Source: UBA9676 sp963837105
GTDB lineage: Bacteria > Actinomycetota > Actinomycetes > Streptosporangiales > Streptosporangiaceae
Assembly: GCA_963837105.1 (NCBI GenBank)
Contig: CAWIMG010000037.1
Location: 112,479 to 176,478, forward strand
Length of the DNA: 64,000 bases
Reading direction: 5' to 3'
The notes beneath the pieces were generated by a model. That model was not told where the DNA came from. It saw nothing but the letters and a program-made list of their open reading frames with translations, and did no database searches. Made by a program: the position numbers and the translations under genes. Positions 44,530 through 53,252 of the stretch are shown here, in pieces (within the stretch, counting starts at the first letter, position 1; every line of letters begins with the position of its first letter).

Positions 44530-45534
44530 CTACGCCCCAGCGCTCGCGCCGGGCGTCTTGCCGTCGCTGAGGACCGGGGCGTCAACGATCTTCTCGATCT
44601 CCTCCGGGACCGGCGGGATCGCTGACTCGTCGAGCTCTGGGACCGCGGGTGGCGGGATCTCAGGCCCGCCCTGGCTGGCCAGTTCCGGTACGTCCGAGCC
44701 CGAGATCTCCGCTTCGGCCTCGGCCACCTCGGCGTCGCCAGTGTCGTCCGGCGCCGGGCCGGGCGCGGCCGGGGCCGGGGCCATCCGCTCGAAGAACCGC
44801 AGCAGTTCCACCGGGACCGGCATGACCAGCGTGCTGTTGCGCTCGGAGGCGACCTCCACCACCGTCTGCAGCAGCCGCAGCTGGAGAGCTGCCGGGTCGC
44901 GGGCCATCACGTTCGCCGCCATGGCCAGCCGCTTGGACGCCTGGTACTCACCGTCGGCGGTGATGATCCTGGCCCGCCGCTCACGCTCGGCCTCGGCCTG
45001 CCGGGACATGGACCGCTTCATGCCCTCGGGCAGGTTGACGTCCTTGATCTCGACCCGCTCGACCCGGATCCCCCACGGCCCCTCGGTCGGCTCGTCGATG
45101 ATCCGCCGCAGTTCCCGGTTGACGCTGTCCCGCTCGGCCAGCAGCTGGTCCATCTCGGACTGGCCGATGATCGACCGCAGCGAGGTCTGCGCCTGCTGGG
45201 AGACCGCGAACATGTAGTTCTGCACGTTCACGACCGCCTTGATCGGGTCGACCACCCGGAAATACACCACGGCATCGACCCGGACACTCACGTTGTCCCT
45301 GGTGATGCCCTCCTGGGCGGGCACGGCCATGGCGATGATCTGCATGTTGACCTTCTGCAGCCGGTCACCGATCGGCCGGATGACGGTCAGCCCGGGTCCC
45401 CTGGTGCCGGGCAGCACCTTCCCGAACCTGAAGATCAGTCCCTGCTCATACTGCTGCACGACCTTGAAGGCCCGGGCGGACGCGATCAGCCCGGCGACCA
45501 CCAGGACCACCAGGACCACCAGCAATGCGACCAT
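44530..45534 (-). CDS. SPFH/band-7 (slipin-type) membrane protein
   Basis: 334 residues. One N-terminal membrane helix (MVALLVVLVVLVVAGLIASA) then the stomatin-like domain: VVQQYEQGLIFRFGKVLPGT, RGPGLTVIRPIGDRLQKVNM, AVVYFRVVDP, the coiled AEAERERRARIITADGEYQA and LRLLQTVVEVASE. The last ~70 residues are Pro/Glu-rich. Slipins form large membrane oligomers and may organise lipid domains; no NfeD partner is adjacent. ATG 45534 has GGAGG 8-9 bases upstream; a GTG at 45543 abuts the same site. Confidence 0.9.
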   Translation of the reverse strand: MVALLVVLVVLVVAGLIASARAFKVVQQYEQGLIFRFGKVLPGTRGPGLTVIRPIGDRLQKVNMQIIAMAVPAQEGITRDNVSVRVDAVVYFRVVDPIKAVVNVQNYMFAVSQQAQTSLRSIIGQSEMDQLLAERDSVNRELRRIIDEPTEGPWGIRVERVEIKDVNLPEGMKRSMSRQAEAERERRARIITADGEYQASKRLAMAANVMARDPAALQLRLLQTVVEVASERNSTLVMPVPVELLRFFERMAPAPAAPGPAPDDTGDAEVAEAEAEISGSDVPELASQGGPEIPPPAVPELDESAIPPVPEEIEKIVDAPVLSDGKTPGASAGA

Positions 45535-45636
45535 CGGGAACACCTCCTACCGTGACGCTCCCGGTTTGCGATACCAGCCTAGTGACATTCCACGTTCCCG
45601 CCACTCGGCCGGTTCAGGAGCCACCCGGCCCGCGGA

Positions 45637-45642
45637 TAGCCT
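45637..45642 (+). promoter_or_regulatory. -10 element TAGCCT, leaderless promoter of the first ArsA-like gene
   Basis: TAGCCT ends 7 bases before GTG 45650. The same hexamer and spacing precede the PBP gene at 48557. Confidence 0.58.
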
Positions 45643-45649
45643 GCTAAGG

Positions 45650-46696
45650 GTGAGGGCTCGGGACACCGACTGGGAAGGCGTGCGGCTGCACGTTATCACC
45701 GGCAAGGGCGGCACCGGCAAGACCACGGTGGCCGCCGCGCTGGCCCTGGCGCTCGCGTCGGCAGGCGGCAAGGTGCTGCTGATGGAGGTCGAGGGCCGGC
45801 AGGGCATCGCCCAGCTGTTCGACACCCCGCCGCTGCCGTACCGCGAGCGCAAGGTAGCGGTGGCGCCGGGCACCCCCGGCCGGGCGGGCGGTGAGGTGTA
45901 CGCGCTGGCCGCCGACCCCGAGTCGGCGCTCATCGAGTACCTGGAGATGATGTACAGCCTCCGGCATGCCGGGCGGACTCTCACCCGGCTGGGCGTGGTC
46001 GACTTCGCCACCACGATCGCACCCGGCCTGCGCGATGTGCTGCTGACCGGCAAGGCGGCCACGGTGGCCCGGCGCAAGGTGGGCGGCCGGTACCAGTACG
46101 ACGCGGTGGTGATGGATGCCCCGCCGACCGGGCGGATCGGCCGCTTCCTCAACGTCGCCACCGAGGTGTCCGGGCTGGCCAAGATGGGCCCCATCCGGGG
46201 CCACGCGGACAGCGTGCAAAACGTGATCAGGTCGCCGCAGACCGCGGTCCACTTCGTCACCATGCTGGAGGAGATGCCGGTCCAGGAGACCCTGGACGGC
46301 ATCGCCGAGCTGACCGGCCTGGGCGAGGACGGGTCTGGCCCGGGCGGCGGGTTCCAGCTGGGCGGCATCGTGATCAATATGGTGCGGCCGGCCGAACTGA
46401 CCGGCAAGCAGCTGGCCGACGCGGTGGCCGGGCGGCTGGACAGCCACGACATCGCACTCGGGCTGAAAGCGGCCGGGATCGAGGACAGCGTCGGGTCCAG
46501 CGGTGCCGGGATGGCCGCCAGCCTGCTCAGCGAGCTGGCCGACCATGCCCGGGAGGTGCTCGGCCAGCACGAGCAGCGGCAGCGGCTGGCCGCTGTCAGC
46601 CTGCCCCGGTACGAGCTGCCCATGATCGCCGACGGGATGGACCTGGCCGGGCTTTACCGGCTCGCCGCCGCCTTGCAGGACCAGGGGGCGGCGTAG
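45650..46696 (+). CDS. ArsA/Get3-like ATPase, first of a pair
   Basis: 348 residues, SIMIBI-class P-loop ATPase. The deviant Walker A is LHVITGKGGTGKTTVAAALA; also MEVEGRQGIAQLFDTPPLPY, DFATTIAPGLRDVLLTGKA, VVMDAPPTGRIGRFLNVATE and HFVTMLEEMPVQETLDGIAE. Despite the family name there is no arsenite pump here; actinobacteria carry this pair next to wblA and the PBP gene, and the role is unsettled (membrane-protein targeting or redox have been suggested). GTG 45650 is supported by the -10; GTG 45680 is an alternative. Confidence 0.88.
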   Translation: MRARDTDWEGVRLHVITGKGGTGKTTVAAALALALASAGGKVLLMEVEGRQGIAQLFDTPPLPYRERKVAVAPGTPGRAGGEVYALAADPESALIEYLEMMYSLRHAGRTLTRLGVVDFATTIAPGLRDVLLTGKAATVARRKVGGRYQYDAVVMDAPPTGRIGRFLNVATEVSGLAKMGPIRGHADSVQNVIRSPQTAVHFVTMLEEMPVQETLDGIAELTGLGEDGSGPGGGFQLGGIVINMVRPAELTGKQLADAVAGRLDSHDIALGLKAAGIEDSVGSSGAGMAASLLSELADHAREVLGQHEQRQRLAAVSLPRYELPMIADGMDLAGLYRLAAALQDQGAA

Positions 46697-46698
46697 GC

Positions 46699-47934
46699 AT
46701 GTCCGCTGAGACGACGGCTGATCTGGAGCTGCTGCCGCCCCCGCTGGAGGTGGACCGGCTGCTGGACGACCCGCGCACCCGGATCATTGTCTGCTGCGGT
46801 TCCGGTGGGGTGGGCAAGACCACTACCGCGGCCGCACTGGGGCTGCGGGCGGCCGGGCGCGGCCGGCACGTGGTTGTGCTGACCGTCGATCCGGCCCGGC
46901 GGCTGGCCCAGTCGATGGGCCTGGACACGCTGGACAACACCCCCCGGCCGGTCCCGCTGGACGGCGCCATCACCGGGCCGTCCGGCGGCAGCCTGCACGC
47001 GATGATGCTCGACATGAAGCGCACCTTCGACGAGATCGTCGAGGCGCACTCCGATCCCGACCGGGCCGCCCAGATCCTGGCGAACCCCTTCTACCAGTCA
47101 CTGTCGTCGAGCTTCGCTGGCACCCAGGAGTACATGGCGATGGAGAAGCTGGGGCAGCTGCGGCGGGCGGACGAGTGGGACCTGATCGTGGTGGACACCC
47201 CGCCCAGCCGGTCAGCGCTGGACTTCCTGGACGCCCCGCAGCGGCTCAGCCGGTTCCTGGACGGCCGCCTGATCCGGCTGCTGACCGCCCCCACCCGGGC
47301 GTCCGGGCATGCCTATCTGAAGCTGGTGAACGCAAGCATCGGGATGTTCACCGGGGTGGTCACCAAGGTGATCGGCGCCCAGCTGCTGCGGGACGCGCAG
47401 ACGTTCGTGGCCGCGTTCGACACCATGTTCGGCGGCTTCCGGGAACGGGCCGAGGACACCTACCGGCTGCTGCAGACACCTGGCACGTCGTTCCTGGTGG
47501 TGGCGACCCCGGAGCCGGACGCACTGCGGGAGGCATCGTACTTCGTGGAGCGGCTGTCACAGGACCGGATGCCGCTGGCCGGGCTGGTGCTCAACCGGGT
47601 GCACCGGTCACCGGCGGCCCGGCTGTCAGCCGCGCGCAGCCTGGCCGCCGCGGAGGCGCTGCAGGCCAGCGTGGACGGCCCCACCACAGTCCCGGGCCAG
47701 CCCAACGGCGGTGCCGCAGCGGCCGCCGTCCCCCCGCGGTACCCGCTGGCGGTGACCGCCTTGCGGCTGCACGCCGAGCGGATGCAGCTCGCGGCGGCCG
47801 AACGGCGGCTGGCGCAGCGGTTCACCGCGGCCCATCCTGGGGTGCCGGTCGCCCGCATCCCAGCCCAGCCGGAGGACGTGCACGACCTGGCCGGCCTGCG
47901 GGTGATCGGTGAGTTCTTCGCGGGCCCGGCGTAG
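46699..47934 (+). CDS. ArsA/Get3-like ATPase, second of a pair
   Basis: 411 residues, starting 2 bases after the first ATPase stops, so surely co-transcribed. Deviant Walker A IIVCCGSGGVGKTTTAAALG, then VVLTVDPARRLAQSMGLD, the family insert HAMMLDMKRTFDEIVEAHSD, and switch II LIVVDTPPSRSALDFLDAPQ. The two proteins probably form a heterodimer, with each supplying half of the composite ATP site; this is inference from the family. The C-terminal third is Ala-rich. Confidence 0.9.
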   Translation: MSAETTADLELLPPPLEVDRLLDDPRTRIIVCCGSGGVGKTTTAAALGLRAAGRGRHVVVLTVDPARRLAQSMGLDTLDNTPRPVPLDGAITGPSGGSLHAMMLDMKRTFDEIVEAHSDPDRAAQILANPFYQSLSSSFAGTQEYMAMEKLGQLRRADEWDLIVVDTPPSRSALDFLDAPQRLSRFLDGRLIRLLTAPTRASGHAYLKLVNASIGMFTGVVTKVIGAQLLRDAQTFVAAFDTMFGGFRERAEDTYRLLQTPGTSFLVVATPEPDALREASYFVERLSQDRMPLAGLVLNRVHRSPAARLSAARSLAAAEALQASVDGPTTVPGQPNGGAAAAAVPPRYPLAVTALRLHAERMQLAAAERRLAQRFTAAHPGVPVARIPAQPEDVHDLAGLRVIGEFFAGPA

Positions 47935-47967
47935 CCAGCCGGCCAGCGCCTGGTGGCACCGGCCGGA

Positions 47968-47982
47968 CCGGCTGACAGCCGG
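47968..47982. terminator. Hairpin between the convergent ArsA-like and wblA genes
   Basis: CCGGCT, loop GAC, AGCCGG: a perfect 6-bp stem with a 3-base loop in the 53-base gap between convergent stops, within a longer GC-rich dyad. A bidirectional terminator is the simplest reading. Confidence 0.45.
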
Positions 47983-47987
47983 CCGGG

Positions 47988-48287
47988 TCAGCTGGCGACG
48001 AGTTCGTCCGCCTGCCGCTCGTACTGGTTGCGGGCCTGCTCAAGCAGGGCCCGCCAGGAGGTGACATCGGGGCGGCGGCGGAGCAGCGCACGCCGCTCGC
48101 GCTCGGTCATGCCGCCCCAGACCCCGAACTCGATGCGGTTGTCCAGCGCGTCGGCCAGGCACTCGGTGCGGACAGTGCAGCCACGGCAGATCAGCTTGGC
48201 CCGGTTCTGCGCCGCGCCCTGGACGAAGAGTTCGTCCGGGTCAGACTCCTTACAGGCGGCGCGGCTGGTCCAGTCAGCGATCCACAT
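47988..48287 (-). CDS. wblA: WhiB-family iron-sulfur regulator, WblA/WhiB4 type by synteny
   Basis: 99 residues. Four cysteines bind a 4Fe-4S cluster: C12 in RAACKE, then C34, C37 and C43 in ICRGCTVRTEC. The family turn motif is EFGVWGGMTERERR, followed by a basic C-terminus for DNA contact. The placement next to the ArsA-like pair and the PBP gene matches whiB4 in Mycobacterium and wblA in Streptomyces, both redox or developmental regulators. ATG 48287 has AGGAGG about 11 bases upstream; a longer in-frame reading to 48386 would pass through the leader. Confidence 0.92.
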   Translation of the reverse strand: MWIADWTSRAACKESDPDELFVQGAAQNRAKLICRGCTVRTECLADALDNRIEFGVWGGMTERERRALLRRRPDVTSWRALLEQARNQYERQADELVAS

Positions 48288-48556
48288 GTGGTCCAACTCC
48301 TCCTGATCGTCACGCCCTCGGGGGGTCGTCACGCCGGGATGGCGTTCGCTCGCGGCCCGAACGGGGGCGACAGCACAGTCGTTCACCGCCGGGTGTGATA
48401 GTTGCGAAAAAGTAACTTACGGAAGTCCGGCCCCGCGCGCTAGACCCCGTTGGGTTCATTTCCGGGATAGCCCGCATGGGCCATGCCGTGCGCGCACCGT
48501 AGTCACCCACCCCGCATCTGCCCCGCCAGCCGGCGCCCCGGCGTAGCCTGGGGTCC
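48288..48556. promoter_or_regulatory. Intergenic region between wblA and the PBP gene, long wblA leader
   Basis: 269 bases. An AT-rich patch at about 48400-48421 (GCGAAAAAGTAACTTAC) stands out and contains the near-palindrome GTAACTTAC; it is the best candidate for the wblA promoter or an operator, which would give wblA a 5' leader of about 100 bases. wblA-type genes are known for long leaders. No gene is seen in the region. Confidence 0.4.
48544..48549 (+). promoter_or_regulatory. -10 element TAGCCT, leaderless promoter of the PBP gene
   Basis: TAGCCT ends 7 bases before GTG 48557; the sequence between (GGGGTCC) has no room for ribosome binding. Confidence 0.58.
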
Positions 48557-50749
48557 GTGCAGAAACCCAGCTTCGCCCGGATCCTGGGCTCCGTTGCGCA
48601 GATCGCGCTGCTGGCCGTGCTGGCCGGCGCGCTGGTCGCGGCCATCCTGATCCCCGCAGTGGGCCTCAGCGGGATCTCGGTCCGCAACGCCACCACGAAG
48701 TTCAACAACCTGTCCACGCCCGAACTTGGCCAGCTGCCGGTCCGCTCGGAGATCCTGGACCGCCACGGCAATTTGATCGCCTACTACTACAGCCGGGGGA
48801 TCGACCGGGTACCGGTGGCCTACGCCCAGATTTCCCCGGTCACGCGGCAGGCGATCGTGGCGATCGAGGACTCGCGCTTCTACCAGCACGGCGCGATCGA
48901 CTTCCGGGGAACACTGCGGGCGCTGGTCTTCGATCTTGAGCACAAGCAGGTCCAGGGCGGCTCGACGCTCGCGCAGCAGTACGTGAAGAACGTGGAGATC
49001 CTGTCCGCGCCGGACCCGCAGGCGGCATTCGCGAACGCGACCATGGACACCATCGGCCGGAAGATCCGCGAACTGCGGATGGCGGTGCGGGCCGAGCACA
49101 CCATGACCAAGAACCAGATCCTGGCCGGGTACCTGAACGCGGCGTTCTTCGGCAACTCCTCATACGGCATCCAGATCGCCGCTCAGCGCTATTTCAGCGA
49201 GAACGCGTCCCAGCTGACGCTGCCGCAGGCGGCGCTGCTGGCCGGGATCGTGGAGAACCCGGCGGCCTACAACCCGCTGCTGGCCAACCCGCAGGCGGCC
49301 ATCGCCCGCCGGGCAGTGGTGCTGCAGCGGATGGCCCAGCTGCACGACATCACCCAGGCGCAGGCCGACGCGGCGGCGCACACGCCGCTCGGCCTGAATC
49401 CGTCGATCCCGGAGAGCGGCTGCACCAGCACGTCCGCGCGGTACGCGGCCTACTTCTGCGACTACGTGCTGGCCGTGATGCGCCAGGATGCCGCGTACAA
49501 GCAGGCCTGGGCCCGGCTGAACGGCATCGGCGGGCTGAAGATCTACACCACCTTGGACCCGGCCGACCAGCTCGCCGCCAAGCATGCGGTGAACTCGCTG
49601 ATGCCACCGCCACCGTCGCCGTACAACCCCAACCACAACGCCGACACCGAGGTGCTGATCCAGCCGGGCACCGGCAAGATCCGGGCGATCGCGATCGACC
49701 GGCCGTACGGGTTCGGGAAGAACCAGAACGTCATCGACTACGCGGTCGGGCCGCAGTACGACGGCGCCGACGGGGTGCAGATCGGCTCCACCGGCAAGGT
49801 GTACACCATGGTCACCGCCCTGAAGCAGGGCGTGCCGTTCGGCTACAGCAAGACGGTCGGCTACTCGGCCACGGTCGCTCCCTACTACAACTGCAAGGGC
49901 CAGCCCACCAGCCCGTGGAGCGTGCACAACGACGAGAGCGAGCGCGGCGGCCACTACACCCTCTACACCGGGACCACGTTCTCGATCAACGTGTTCTTCG
50001 CCTACCTGGAACAGAAGGCCGGCCTGTGCAACGTGGTGAAGACGGCCGCGCAGATGGGCCTGACCTGGCCGGACGGCAAGTCGCTGCTCAAGCCCGACCC
50101 GAAGGAGCACCATCGCTACAGCGCCGACAACGACCCGTCGTTCACGCTCGGCGCCGACAACGTGGCCCCGCTGGATGTCGCCGCCGCCGACGCGGTGCTG
50201 CCCGCCCGCGGCATCTACTGCCACCCGATCGCGATCACCACGATCACCACCATGAGCGGGACCAGCCTGCCGGTGGAGTCACCCAGCTGCCACCGGGTGC
50301 TGTCCACCGCGATCGCCGACGCCGCGAACTACATCCTGCAAGGTGACCTGACCAGCTTCGGCACCGCGCCTAACGACGCGATCGGCCGCCCGGCGGCGGC
50401 CAAGACCGGCACCGCCGACTCGTACGTGTCCGCGTTCTTCGTCGGCTACACCCCGGACCTGCTGGGCGCGGTCTGGGTGGGCAACCCGGCCGACCCGTAC
50501 ACCTACCCGATGTCCGGCACCGGGTCCTGCTACCAGCTCCCAGTTGGCAACCTGTACTGTCCCGGCTCCATGTACGGCTCGATGGCCCCCGGCGAGACCT
50601 GGCAGCTGACGTTCGAGCACGCCAACCTGGCGAATCCGGCGCCCGGCTTCGTGCCGCCGGACCCGGCCAGCCCGCTCTTCTCGATGGGCAACGGGATGGT
50701 CTCGGCTACGCAACCCTCGCCCAAGCCCACGCACGGCCCGCACCACTAG
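48557..50749 (+). CDS. Bifunctional transglycosylase/transpeptidase, class A PBP (PonA2-like)
   Basis: 730 residues. One N-terminal membrane anchor (IALLAVLAGALVAAILIPAV). The GT51 glycosyltransferase has the catalytic-Glu motif AIEDSRFYQHGAIDFRGTLR and GGSTLAQQYVKN. The transpeptidase has SxxK as IGSTGKVYTMVTAL near residue 411, SxN as FSINVFF and KTG as AAKTGTADSYVSAFF. It polymerises and cross-links peptidoglycan. Unlike mycobacterial PonA2 it has no PASTA domain; it ends in a short Pro/His tail. GTG start behind a leaderless -10. Confidence 0.93.
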   Translation: MQKPSFARILGSVAQIALLAVLAGALVAAILIPAVGLSGISVRNATTKFNNLSTPELGQLPVRSEILDRHGNLIAYYYSRGIDRVPVAYAQISPVTRQAIVAIEDSRFYQHGAIDFRGTLRALVFDLEHKQVQGGSTLAQQYVKNVEILSAPDPQAAFANATMDTIGRKIRELRMAVRAEHTMTKNQILAGYLNAAFFGNSSYGIQIAAQRYFSENASQLTLPQAALLAGIVENPAAYNPLLANPQAAIARRAVVLQRMAQLHDITQAQADAAAHTPLGLNPSIPESGCTSTSARYAAYFCDYVLAVMRQDAAYKQAWARLNGIGGLKIYTTLDPADQLAAKHAVNSLMPPPPSPYNPNHNADTEVLIQPGTGKIRAIAIDRPYGFGKNQNVIDYAVGPQYDGADGVQIGSTGKVYTMVTALKQGVPFGYSKTVGYSATVAPYYNCKGQPTSPWSVHNDESERGGHYTLYTGTTFSINVFFAYLEQKAGLCNVVKTAAQMGLTWPDGKSLLKPDPKEHHRYSADNDPSFTLGADNVAPLDVAAADAVLPARGIYCHPIAITTITTMSGTSLPVESPSCHRVLSTAIADAANYILQGDLTSFGTAPNDAIGRPAAAKTGTADSYVSAFFVGYTPDLLGAVWVGNPADPYTYPMSGTGSCYQLPVGNLYCPGSMYGSMAPGETWQLTFEHANLANPAPGFVPPDPASPLFSMGNGMVSATQPSPKPTHGPHH

Positions 50750-50769
50750 CCTGGCCACGCCCTGGTGGG

Positions 50770-51225
50770 TCAGCCTGCCAGGGCGCGGCGCACCTGCGCC
50801 GCCACCCGGGCACCATCGGCCCGGCCCGCCACCCGCGGCGCGAGCGCCTTCATCACCTGGCCCATCGCCCCCGGGCCGGCCGCCCCGGTCTGGCTGATCG
50901 CCTCGGCCACCAGTTCGGCGATCTCGGTGTCGGTCAGCTGGGCGGGCAGGTAGGCATCGAGGACAGCACCCTCGGCGCGCTCGGCGGCCGCCTGCTCCTC
51001 CCGGCCCGCGGCGGCGAACGCGTCGGCTGCCTCGCGCCGCCGTTTGGCTTCCCGGGTGAGAACCGCGATCACTTCGTCGTCGCTGAGCTCGCGGGCGGCG
51101 GGCCCGGCGACCTCCGCCTGCGCCACCGAGGTGAGCGCCATCCGCAGGGTACGGGTGCGGACCGCGTCCCGGGCCTTCATTGCCGCGGTCAGGTCGCCCC
51201 GGAGCCGGTCCTTCAAAGCTGCCAT
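50770..51225 (-). CDS. GatB/YqeY-domain protein
   Basis: 151 residues: LKDRLRGDLTAAMKARDAVR, TLRMALTSVAQAEVA, DEVIAVLTREAKRRREAADA, LDAYLPAQLTDTEIAELV and GQVMKALAPRVAGRADGARV. The fold matches the C-terminal tRNA-binding helical domain of GatB; standalone YqeY function is unresolved. ATG 51225 with CAGGAT ending 6 bases before it. Convergent with the PBP gene. Confidence 0.92.
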   Translation of the reverse strand: MAALKDRLRGDLTAAMKARDAVRTRTLRMALTSVAQAEVAGPAARELSDDEVIAVLTREAKRRREAADAFAAAGREEQAAAERAEGAVLDAYLPAQLTDTEIAELVAEAISQTGAAGPGAMGQVMKALAPRVAGRADGARVAAQVRRALAG

Positions 51226-51231
51226 GGGCCT

Positions 51232-51237
51232 ATCCTG
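51232..51237 (-). promoter_or_regulatory. -10 element CAGGAT, leaderless promoter of the YqeY gene
   Basis: On the minus strand CAGGAT is followed by AGGCCC (6 bases) and the ATG. The hexamer departs from TANNNT at its first base but is a common actinobacterial -10. Confidence 0.45.
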
Positions 51238-51319
51238 CCCGGGCCGGGCCTGGCGCGCGGCGGGTGACCGGCCGGGCGGATGGGACAACCGGGTGTGCCG
51301 GGCATGGCACCATATGTGG

Positions 51320-52231
51320 ATGCGAGCCTCCGTGCGCACCCTCGCCGTGACGGCTGCCGCCGGTGCCGGCGTTGCCGCCTACGCATCGGTCGTCGAGCGG
51401 AACTGGTTCGCGCTGCGCCGGTTCGAGGTGCCGGTCCTGCCGACCGGGGCCCGGCCCGTCACCGTGCTGCACCTGTCCGACGTGCACCTGACGCCGGGCC
51501 GGCACCGGCTGCTGTCCTGGCTCCGGTCGCTGGACAGCCTGCGCCCGGACCTGGTGGTCAACACCGGCGACTCGATCGCGCACCCGCAGGCGGTCGGGCC
51601 TTTCCTGGCCGCGCTCGGGCCACTGCTGGAGCGGCCCGGCATCTTCGTCTACGGGTCGAACGACCTGTACTCGCCGATCCCCCTAAACCCGCTCGGCTAC
51701 CTGCGCGGGCCGTCGAACAGGGCGAGCCGGAACATCCCCGATCTGCCCTGGTCCGACCTGGGCGCGGGAATGGTGGCGGCCGGCTGGCTGGACGCCAACA
51801 ACCGGCGCGGCCGGCTCAAGGTCGCCGATCTGGACGTCGAGGTCGGCGGGGTGCACGACTCGCACATCGGGCGGGACCGGTATGACGAGATCGCCGGGCC
51901 TGCCGATCCGGCCGCCGACCTGCGGATCGGGGTGATGCACTCGCCCGAGCCGCGGATCATGGACGCGTTCGCGGCCGACGGCTACGACCTGCTGCTGGCC
52001 GGCCACACCCACGGCGGGCAGGTGTGCGTGCCGGGTTACGGCACCCTGGTCACCAACTGCGGCATCGACCCGGCCCGGGCGCGGGGACTGCACCAGCACC
52101 CGGTGCAGGGGGGTCCGGACCGGCCGTGGCTGCACGTCTCGGCCGGGCTCGGCACCTCCCCGTGGGCACCGTTCCGGCTCGCCTGCCGGCCGGAGGCCAG
52201 CCTGCTCACGCTGGTTCCGCGGATCGGCTAG
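51320..52231 (+). CDS. Metallophosphoesterase (calcineurin-like)
   Basis: 303 residues with an N-terminal membrane or signal segment (LAVTAAAGAGVAAYASVVER). Metal-binding motifs are VTVLHLSDVHLTPG, LVVNTGDSIAHP, a GSNDLYSP variant of the usual GNHD, HSPEPRIMD and LLLAGHTHGGQVCVPGYG. Orthologues lie beside ponA2-type genes in other actinobacteria. ATG 51320 or the in-frame ATG at 51314. Substrate unknown. It is the last conserved gene before the tRNA. Confidence 0.9.
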   Translation: MRASVRTLAVTAAAGAGVAAYASVVERNWFALRRFEVPVLPTGARPVTVLHLSDVHLTPGRHRLLSWLRSLDSLRPDLVVNTGDSIAHPQAVGPFLAALGPLLERPGIFVYGSNDLYSPIPLNPLGYLRGPSNRASRNIPDLPWSDLGAGMVAAGWLDANNRRGRLKVADLDVEVGGVHDSHIGRDRYDEIAGPADPAADLRIGVMHSPEPRIMDAFAADGYDLLLAGHTHGGQVCVPGYGTLVTNCGIDPARARGLHQHPVQGGPDRPWLHVSAGLGTSPWAPFRLACRPEASLLTLVPRIG

Positions 52232-52280
52232 ACTTCCAGGGCTCCGGGGCTTCCGGGGCCGGCCCCGCTCAGGCGGGCCG

Positions 52281-52354
52281 CGGGGTGTAGCGCAGCTTGG
52301 CAGCGCGCTTCGTTCGGGACGAAGAGGCCGCCGGTTCAAATCCGGCCACCCCGA
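52281..52354 (+). tRNA. tRNA-Pro (anticodon CGG)
   Basis: All arms fold: acceptor CGGGGTG/CACCCCG with discriminator A, D-stem GCGC/GCGC, anticodon stem CTTCG/CGAAG with loop TTCGGGA (anticodon CGG, reads CCG), and T-arm GCCGG TTCAAAT CCGGC. 74 nt; the 3' CCA is not encoded. It lies at the boundary between the conserved block and the accessory region, a typical integration site, although no integrase or second att copy is visible. Confidence 0.96.
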
Positions 52355-52622
52355 CTCTTAAGTTGCACGTAGCAGTGTGTTTTCGTAATTGATTTCGTCT
52401 GCCGAGGCCAGCCGGTTTCTGGGTTTTGGGAGCGGGCGGTAGTCGGCCTTGCCCAGTTGACCTTGCTGACCAGCGGTAACGCTCCCCTTCCTGTGTGGCG
52501 CGTGGGAGCGGCGTGGACACAGGCGCGAGCCAGGACGCATCCCCACGCTCCCCTATCGCAAACCCGGGGTAAGACCAGGGTTAGGCCGGGCCGAAGCCGA
52601 CCAGTCCATCTCTTCCGCCGCC
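52355..52622. other. Junction after tRNA-Pro, no gene seen
   Basis: 268 bases with lower GC just after the tRNA (AAGTTGCACGTAGCAGTGTG and following) and no credible coding frame. I looked for a repeat of the tRNA 3' end (CCGGTTCAAATCCGGC) further along the window and did not see one, so the far boundary, if this is an island, lies outside. Confidence 0.5.
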
Positions 52623-53182
52623 ATGTCAGCTCATCCGCTCGCGATGCCGTCCAACCTGCTCGCGCACCACCTGCATGTGCTGGAACAGGCCGGGCTCATC
52701 ATCCGCGCCGCTCCGACGGCGACCGCCGCCGCACCTACCTCCAGCTCATCCCCGGTGCGCTTGAGACGCTCACCCGTCCGGCGGCGCGCACGGCCCGGCG
52801 GGTGCTCTTCGTGTGCACCGCTAACTCGGCCCGTTCGCACCTGGCCGCGGCGCTATGGCGCCATACCAGCAACCTGCCCGCCGCGTCGGCTGGCACCCAT
52901 CCCGCCGACCGGATCGAACCGGGAGCTATCGCCGCCGCCAAACGCCACCGGCTGCCCATGCGCCGCCTGCGGCCCCGCCACATCAGCGACGTTCAGAAGG
53001 ACGGCGATCTGGTCATCACCGTCTGCGACCTGGCTCATGAGGAACTGGGCCGCCAGGCCGCCGTGCACTGGTCCATCCCCGACCCCGTCCCGGCCGGTGA
53101 CCCCGCCAGTTTCGACGCGGCCCTGGCCGAACTCAGCCACCGCGTCGAGCGCCTCGCACCGCGCCTGGCAGCGACCTCCTGA
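52623..53182 (+). pseudogene. ArsR-ArsC (low-molecular-weight phosphatase type) fusion, truncated and frameshifted
   Basis: Frame one reads MPSNLLAHHLHVLEQAGLII, the recognition helix and wing start of an ArsR regulator without its N-terminal half. Near 52704-52709 the frame changes and continues RRSDGDRRRTYLQLIPGALE, then the arsenate reductase/LMW phosphatase domain: VLFVCTANSARSHLAAALWR (the C-x5-R P-loop) and DPVPAGDPASFDAAL with the catalytic Asp. Fusions of this order are known in actinobacteria. The reductase half is intact and could be translated from an internal start; the regulator half is broken. Confidence 0.75.
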
Positions 53183-53252
53183 CCCCAGCGGCTAGGCCGT
53201 CAGCTCCCGGCTAGCTCCCGTGCGTCATCGCTGCGGTAGCCCGGCGCGCCAG

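Noticed and set aside
45650..47934. Arsenite-pump ATPases linked to the arsenic cluster
   Set aside because: The two ArsA-like ATPases belong to the conserved wblA/PBP block, lack an ArsB partner and lie 5 kb from the ars genes across the tRNA; the family name is misleading here.
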